Positions 57,992 to 64,000 of a DNA stretch of 64,000 nt are shown in pieces; within the stretch, counting starts at the first letter, position 1, and every line of letters starts with the position of its first letter. The notes beneath the pieces were generated by a model. That model saw nothing but the letters and a program-made list of their open reading frames with translations, was not told the origin of the DNA and did not search any database. The position numbers and the translations under genes were made by a program. Location: assembly GCF_029784155.1 (NCBI RefSeq), contig NC_073691.1, positions 63,804,839 through 63,868,838 of the forward strand, written 5' to 3'. This DNA is from Uranotaenia lowii (lineage: Eukaryota; Arthropoda; Insecta; Diptera; Culicidae).

Positions 57992-59211
57992 AGAGGTTGT
58001 TCTATAGAATCAAATCGGGAGTAAGCCATGACTTTTGTGCATCGCACGCGTTTTTGTTTTCGTCCTTAATTTTTTTAATCAATTACTATAAAACTAGAAA
58101 TTTCGAAATTAAACAGTGGAAAATGATAGATTAAGTGACTGGTGGTTGTTCCCGGTTCCCCCCCGTACTTTGTTCCGGTATGCTGAATCCTGGTTGGGAG
58201 AGTTCGGAAGGAATTTTAAAGTCAGTTGCTCCGGACTAGAGGAAAAGTTTTCTAGTCGAAAACTTCCGAGACTTATTTGGTGAGATCAAACCTTTTTCAT
58301 TATATTAAACGTTATTTTCCTAATACACATTGTCATTAGATTAGTGTAGCTATTTTTAAATTATGCTGTAGGTATTTAACACTAGAAGGACCGGCAAATT
58401 GAATATACCTATTCGGACCGTGACCAGTCAAAATGACTGGTAAAGGGAAAATTTTTTCTATCAAAATATTTTTAACTTTTTTCTTTTGAAATTATTTTGT
58501 TATTTATTCGATAACATTTTTGTTATAAAATGGAAATATTTTTTCACCATGGGTGCCCGGAATCACCTCATTTTGGCATAGTTGACGAATGCGTGTATGT
58601 CATAAAATGAATATGTCAAATAATCATCAAAAAATTAAAACACATTATCAATCTTATAATAAAAACATGTTAAATGGCTATAAGTATTGACCATGGGTGC
58701 ACGGTTTCACTTCAGTTTTGTTTTAGTAGATATTTTCTAGCATCCATCGCTCTGAAATTTTTCAACCCGATGCCTATAAATTATACCTGATATTGTAGGT
58801 TTTGAAGCATATTTTCTATATAAGTAGAGAAATTTACCATGGGTGCACGGATTCACCGCCATGCATCCAAAATTAATTTTTTTTGCATGTTAAAGGTAAA
58901 GAATAAAGACTTTTAAAGATTCAAATGAAAATTTGTGTTATATACATGGTTTTTCACTATGGGTGCACGGATTCACCGCGTTTTAATCAAATATTGGACT
59001 TTTCGCAATTTTTTAAAAAGCATTATTACAAATCTTAACTAAACCAAAGTCGAAACCATGTCTTTCATGTTGAGATACAATAATTTAAGTTCCGTTTTTT
59101 CATTCCTGGAAAAGAAATATTTCAATTATATCTTGAAATAATAAATTTATTTATTTATTATTGAAAAACAGGTTTTTGCATTCGTATATTAATCTGATAA
59201 GATCTGATCAA

Positions 59212-59311
59212 CATCCAAGAAATTGGAAAACGGTTATCATGGATCGAGTGAATTTTAGGAATTATATGCATCAAGTTATGTCATGCGACGGAAAACAGTG
59301 GAAAGAAAAAT
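59212..59311 (+). pseudogene. 3' tip of an RTE-like LINE
   Basis: Reads NWKTVIMDRVNFRNYMHQVMS, matching NWRTVAMDRVNFRNYVRQVMS at the end of the 41.5-kb RTE, then a diverged A-rich tail. Only about 100 bp remain. Confidence 0.8.
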
Positions 59312-59529
59312 AATGAATCAACATTGTCAAATGTACACATTGATTTGTTTTTCGTTAAAAGTTTTTCGATAGAGTAATATTGCATTTCAAATGCCTATAA
59401 TATCTAACTCAAAAATATTTTGTGGTTTGAAGCAAGTTAAAAACTATTTATTTCCATATAATTTACAAAGGCGAATTTACAGCCATTCCGTGCCTCCATG
59501 TTGAAATATCTTAGCGCCGATGTGGTTTA

Positions 59530-59836
59530 TCAGATAGACTGGCGTGAGTCTAGTTTAGGTATGCCAGGTGTACTGGGTTCGAGTCCCGGTATCGGCAAGA
59601 AAACTCTAGGGTTCAAACCCCATAAGTTGCCGACAGGTAAGATGTGTTTCCTCTTATAATAAGAATGTTCAATCAGTTGTCAGCTGGCCATTTATATACA
59701 CGGGTGCCGGAATACCTGTAAGTGAACTTGCATTGGAAATTTGTCGAGCCTAATAATCAAAGAATGCAAGTGAATACATACTTGGGCAGAAACTGCGGTG
59801 ATTCCGTGCACCCATGGTGGGTAACCAACATATAAG
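59530..59836 (+). repeat. tRNA-derived SINE-like repeat, copy 2
   Basis: A-box-like TGGCGTGAGTCTAG (59540-59553) and B-box GGGTTCGAGTCCC (59575-59587), then a body matching the complement of 3735-4098 with one internal deletion. It ends with CCGTGCACCCATGGTGG, the same word that is tandemly scattered in the enclosing TTAA element. The region around GCCGATG...TATCGGC could pair like an acceptor stem, but the anticodon loop is far too long for a tRNA. Confidence 0.65.
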
Positions 59837-60796
59837 AATATATCGTGCACCCATGTTGAAATATCATTTTAATTATTCAGTTTCATAGCTGACGTCTTCA
59901 AATTTGAATAAATAAGTACTCAATTCATAATAATTCTACTCATTCTAGTTTAGTATAAAACATATTTATCACCTAAAACTACTCGATTACTAGAATGGAC
60001 ATATATTAAATCTAACATAACTTTTACAAATCTTGATGAAATTTCGCCAAATTTTGACAGAAAGTTCGATTATAGTTGAGCAACAAAACAGACCAAAAAA
60101 ATTGTGAGTAAAGTGCTTGAAGCGCCGCACAGCGGTCAATCCGAGAACTTTTTCTTCAAATTTTCATGACTTCGCATCGAAAATCAATAATTTCATAACG
60201 AATGACAAACTTCTGCCCACCATAAATTAACTAGGACTCATTGTCTTGAATGTAGCTTGCATATGAAACCAAAAGCAAGCGAAAAAATTGTATCTTGTTT
60301 GAGTTATAGGGTTGTGAATTTTACCAGTCATTTTGACTGGTCACGGTCCGAGTGTCCATGGCGAAATTTTTCTCGCTTACTAAAAGAGCTAGTGAAATAA
60401 AAAATAAACAGTTTTGTAGAGATTCAAGATTCATGAAAAGTCGTATTTTTTGCGAATTTTTAAAGCGAAGTATGCAAAAGATATTCAACAAATAAAGTGT
60501 CCAACCAGTCATTTTGACTGGTGCGGTCTTTCTAGTGTTAAGTAATCCATATGAAGCGTTTGGTAGGGAACTCCACGCTTTATTCCTCCCCTTGCTCCAG
60601 AGTCTTTTGCGGTAATTACCACATGGTTGGCCTGGCCGTAGTTATCTCTGCAATGCATGTTTTATGTAACAGAGATAACGTTGAAAAGAAAAATGAAGGA
60701 CGCAAGTCTTTTCATTTTCCAGGATGCTTACACGTTTTGGCTATGTTGGTAAAAGAAGAAGAAGAAGAAGAAGAGGTTGTTCTATAGAATCAAATC

Positions 60797-62559
60797 TTAT
60801 ATTTTTTATAGAAAAGGCTCATTGAAATTTCACGATGTGCTCTAAGTAGATTAAAAAAAACGATGAAAAACACTAGAACTCCATAGAATCGTACTAATTG
60901 ATGTTTTGAGTTATGCAGCACAAATGAACTAAGGGCAGCAGGATATACGCATGCTTCGGAAATAATCAAAAAAGTTTTCAAGACACCTGGCAAAGCGTCT
61001 GAATTGCAGAGTCTCTTTGAAGCCCTTTACATAAAAAAAACTACAAAAATTTGTTGATGCAAATTTGAAAAACACGTGAACAATCAAGTGGTAAGAAAAT
61101 AACAGAATTTTCATTAGAATAATTTAATGATATTTGTATTTGTAGTGGATAGTATCGAATACTGATATCGAATTTTTTTTATTATCAGATACCTTTAAAA
61201 TCACTGCTAGGTGGTTGAATAGGGTAAAAATTGTTTTCTTAAACTTTCATATAATTTTAATAGTCTTTTTCCAAGATATTCAAATCAGTGGTCGGAAAAT
61301 CGCTCAAGAAAAGCAATCAGGAATGGTTTCTAGCTAGAATGATGCTACCTCCGAGTGCTGTGATACGCACGTGGTAAAAGTACCCATTGAATATATGTCG
61401 AAAATCAACACTAACTTGATACAAGAAGATATACCATGCCCCACCGGAGGCTACCGTTGCTATTCGTCACGTGGCTAATCGACGGTGATCGACATACTTG
61501 GTGATACATTTTGAACGTCGCTCCCTCAATCATTCCTGAACGTCTATCCTCGCATCATTGTTGATAATGCTCGTTATTGATAGACGATCATTAATGTTTC
61601 AAAAGGAAAAATCTGAATAAATACCAGGACCACATGTTCAAAAAAGCTGTAGCACATGCTGGACAGTTCATTGCGGTTACCTAGTCATGATTTTGTCCTT
61701 CTAGGCAAAACGAAAAATAAAAAATCATCTGATAGCCTACATAGATCGCTCAGAACTGATACATATCAGTTATGATCCTAAAGATTGAAAGTCGTTAGGG
61801 GAAGGAAATCAGCATCGAGACGTTCGTTGCTGATAGTCTGCGTCCTTTTTTACCTCATCATGTATCGCAAAAGCGTTTCAAATACAGAAGCGTCGTTGTC
61901 ATGCATGATTGTTTGTATGATTTTTTTGAAGAAGGAAAATTTGACTGCTTTGATTTTTTGGCTCTGAATGTAGTCAAGCATGGCTCAGTGAAAATGATTG
62001 ATTTTCGGAAGCATGATTCAAATGTATGATTGAGTATAAACATCAAAAAACACTTTTGGTCAACTTTTTGTTCTACATAGTAAATTTTTGCCTTTTTGAT
62101 GATTTTTCCAGCACTTGATCTTCATTGCTGAAAAACCAGCGATCGATCTGTCAAACTTGAATTTGTTGTTGTTTTTGCTATTTATTTTTCGTTGCACGCG
62201 GAAAGTGTTTGTTTGTTTCTCGTGTATGCAGCGGGGAAGACATCGAATTTTATTTCCTTTTATATTACAGCGATGAAGCATTTAAACCAAAGGTTCATTT
62301 TTGAAGAAACAAATAATTTATTTTCATTTCAAATGGAGCGTGATGTCCAAAATTTGGCCAAAAGTGGCCAACCCACTCGTAGATTTTATTATATTTGGGT
62401 TAAAAAATTTAAATAAATGATGCTCAAGAAAAATTAATAAACCGATTGCTAATTAAAAATATGACTGCAATGAGGGTTTAATATTGATATTTAAAGACTT
62501 ATTTTGAACCCCAAAATTTCCGGTTGTTTTTTTTTTTTTTAATTCTGATTTTCAGAAAT
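60797..62559. other. quiet region, no gene recognised
   Basis: AT-rich with a GC-richer non-repetitive patch at about 61300-61620. No TIR, RT or tRNA-like sequence was found. Confidence 0.35.
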
Positions 62560-62700
62560 TTAGATAACTGGTTTCCAGCTATTGAGATTGCTGGATTTCC
62601 AGCTATTGAGATTGCTGATCGTTTTCAGTAATTCAAATTGCTGGAAAGTCAGCGGGACAAAAACCAGCAAAATTTTGCTGGTTTCCAGCAAAAAATGGCT
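62560..62700. repeat. short CCAGCA/TGCTGG-rich repeat
   Basis: TTTCCAGCTATTGAGATTGC is duplicated in tandem (62572 and 62593), followed by inverted CCAGCAAAATTTTGCTGG near 62663-62680. Possibly the end of an unrecognised element; no partner end was found in the window. Confidence 0.55.
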
Positions 62701-63554
62701 GTGCATATACTCCTGCGTACGTCGGTTGGAAAAAAATTATGTTTTTGTTGAAACTTACGTTTTCTTAAATGCATTCGGAACAGCAGTAAACGATTTCTGC
62801 CCCCACTAGCAGAACCAAAACATTGTTTGTTTTGGTTCCTCTTGCTCTCTTGTTCAATTTGCAATCGAGAACAATAGATCAATAATTGCTGATGTCAGAT
62901 GACGATGATAAATGCGGTACAAATGTTAATATCATCACCCGTTTAACCGAGACTACTCAAATTGGGTTCGTGGTAACACAATAGTGTTGTCAGATATTCT
63001 GGGTAAGAGCATCAAAATAATCATTCAGAAATGAGTACTTCCCTTTTTAGGGAAGATGATAAGAGGAGAGTGAGACAATAGCAATCGCTAATGAATTGTG
63101 TTGTTATGCAATGACAAGACTGACAAAACATGAATTTCTATTCCAACTCTATTCCATCACTGAAACCTGCGTTTTCAACAGTTTTTTTAATGCCGGTTTA
63201 CAAACACACACACACCATCAAGCATCAGTCTAAAATTTGATATAAATTTGCTCAACGCGTTTTTTTTTTGTATGGAAGATGATTTTTGTTCATATTAATA
63301 CAGGAAATTAAAATAAATTTGGAACTCCCAACCCAGCAAACAATTAATTAGGTATACCATTTAATCAAAAGGGATATACAAATGATTACAACAGAAAAAA
63401 TTATCGTATTGAAGTTACAACAATAGCATATAGCTACAAATATGGAGTCAATATAGGTAAAATGACTTAATTCCTGAAATGGATTTACGGTTCATTACGC
63501 CTACAATTAGCAAAATATTCAATCATGAACAATTTGAGGTAAATAATGAAATAT
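62701..63554. other. no feature recognised
   Basis: AT-rich DNA with a short (CA)n near 63200 and chance ORFs. Confidence 0.35.
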
Positions 63555-63617
63555 CTCCCTGACCGAGAATCGAACTCAGATTCTCCGAGTTAGCTCGCTA
63601 TCACCTTACCACCTTTT
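63555..63617 (-). repeat. tRNA-like SINE head
   Basis: Minus strand: A-box-like TGGTAAGGTGATAGCG (63596-63611) then B-box-like GTTCGATTC (63567-63575). The spacing fits a tRNA-derived promoter. No full cloverleaf is evident. Confidence 0.5.
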
Positions 63618-64000
63618 TGAGAGACAAGCTGTAGCTTTTTAAGAGCTTTAATCACCGTATTCGTGGCTTTTGACTACATATTTACGAGCAAAGTTATCAT
63701 TTGCTTAGTTCGAAATGTTTTGCGCAAGCAGTGTTGAAAACGTTTCATGAAAAATTATTCAGAACAAACATTTATACGATAGTATCGAAATTTTGTTGAA
63801 ATCATGTAAGGCAACATTCAATTATTTGCGAAAAATCTCACTTTATATGCATATAAAATCTAATAGCACCTAAATATAAGGTTTCGAACACAAGCAGAAC
63901 AAAGGGCATAAAACGTTATTTTACATATTTCAGAAATTTCACTGACCAAGCCTCAGAATCTCAGAGAACAGCAACAATTTTTTAGGATTTATTCAAAGCA
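63618..64000. other. no feature recognised
   Basis: AT-rich sequence running to the window edge. Confidence 0.35.

Larger units (their letters stand above)
58380..60537. mobile_element. TTAA-flanked TIR element with repeated CCATGGGTGCACGG words
   Basis: TTAA (58376-58379) then CACTAGAAGGACCG; right end CGGTCTTTCTAGTG then TTAA (60538-60541). ACCAGTCATTTTGACTGG-type blocks lie near 58427, 60325 and 60505. At least four units of ACCATGGGTGCACGGATTCA-type sequence occur at about 58551, 58693, 58839 and 58957. No transposase. A TTAA target fits piggyBac-like or Kolobok elements. Confidence 0.85.
58017..60771 (+). mobile_element. retroposon with (AGA)n tail, split by a TTAA element
   Basis: The 25-bp sequence starting AGAGGTTGTTCTATAG lies at 57992-58016 and again at 60772-60796. 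Between them the unit ends in an AGA-repeat tail (about 60752-60771), as in many insect LINEs/SINEs. Without the nested TTAA element (58380-60537) it is about 0.6 kb. No RT domain was recognised, so it is either a SINE or a 5'-truncated LINE end. Confidence 0.78.

Noticed and set aside
59530..59600. Functional tRNA gene
   Set aside because: B-box and possible acceptor pairing exist, but the anticodon loop is far too long and the unit has a dispersed-repeat body.

Overview
The window looks like repeat-rich, AT-rich, non-coding insect DNA, most likely from a mosquito (Culicidae). The main pointers are two Tc1/mariner-like transposases of the DD37E type (the ITmD37E group, first described from mosquitoes), RTE-like and Jockey/CR1-like retrotransposons, a Penelope-like element, an insect-type Helitron 5' region, tRNA-derived SINE heads and many TA- and TTAA-flanked MITEs. 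I see no bacterial features and no convincing single-copy host protein gene. The species call is inference.

Layout. 0-5 kb: a Jockey RT relic (-), then a TA-flanked element (2224-4540) containing a second TIR element with a tiny intron-bearing ORF and a SINE-like repeat. 5-10 kb: a pentanucleotide array, quiet DNA and single arms of two fold-back families. 10.06-11.56 kb: a 5'-truncated Penelope-like element with inverted terminal repeats, a GIY-YIG reading frame, a hammerhead-like motif and a 15-bp target duplication. 13-18 kb: a perfect 94-bp hairpin, a TIR element with a spliced mini-ORF, a ~0.5 kb heptanucleotide array and a solo ITmD37E 3' end. 20-25.7 kb: Helitron-like DNA containing a piggyBac-type MITE, then two head-to-head MITEs, one holding a dead ITmD37E copy. 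25.7-31.4 kb: one Jockey-like relic split by three later transposons, two of them the same family with 3-bp duplications.

32-41 kb: a 340-bp MITE, a quieter stretch, a fold-back element containing a TIR element that itself contains a 5'-truncated RTE copy, another nested pair with a 103-codon three-exon gene model, tandem MITEs and a 126-bp direct repeat flanking a further spliced ORF. 41.5-44.9 kb: a nearly full-length, nearly intact RTE-like retrotransposon (one stop, one frameshift). 45.6-49.8 kb: a long-TIR element holding an hAT MITE, then a TTAA fold-back element. 52-57 kb: decayed RTE-like and Jockey relics and a second, interrupted ITmD37E copy. 58-60.8 kb: a retroposon with a 25-bp target duplication split by a 2.2-kb TTAA element. 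The last 3 kb is quiet apart from a short CCAGCA-rich repeat and a tRNA-like SINE head.

There is no operon-like cooperation. The logic is stratigraphic: insertion order can be read from target duplications. The most unusual recurring feature is that several transposase-less TIR elements carry small ORFs interrupted by well-formed GT-AG introns, sometimes with the start codon alone before the intron.
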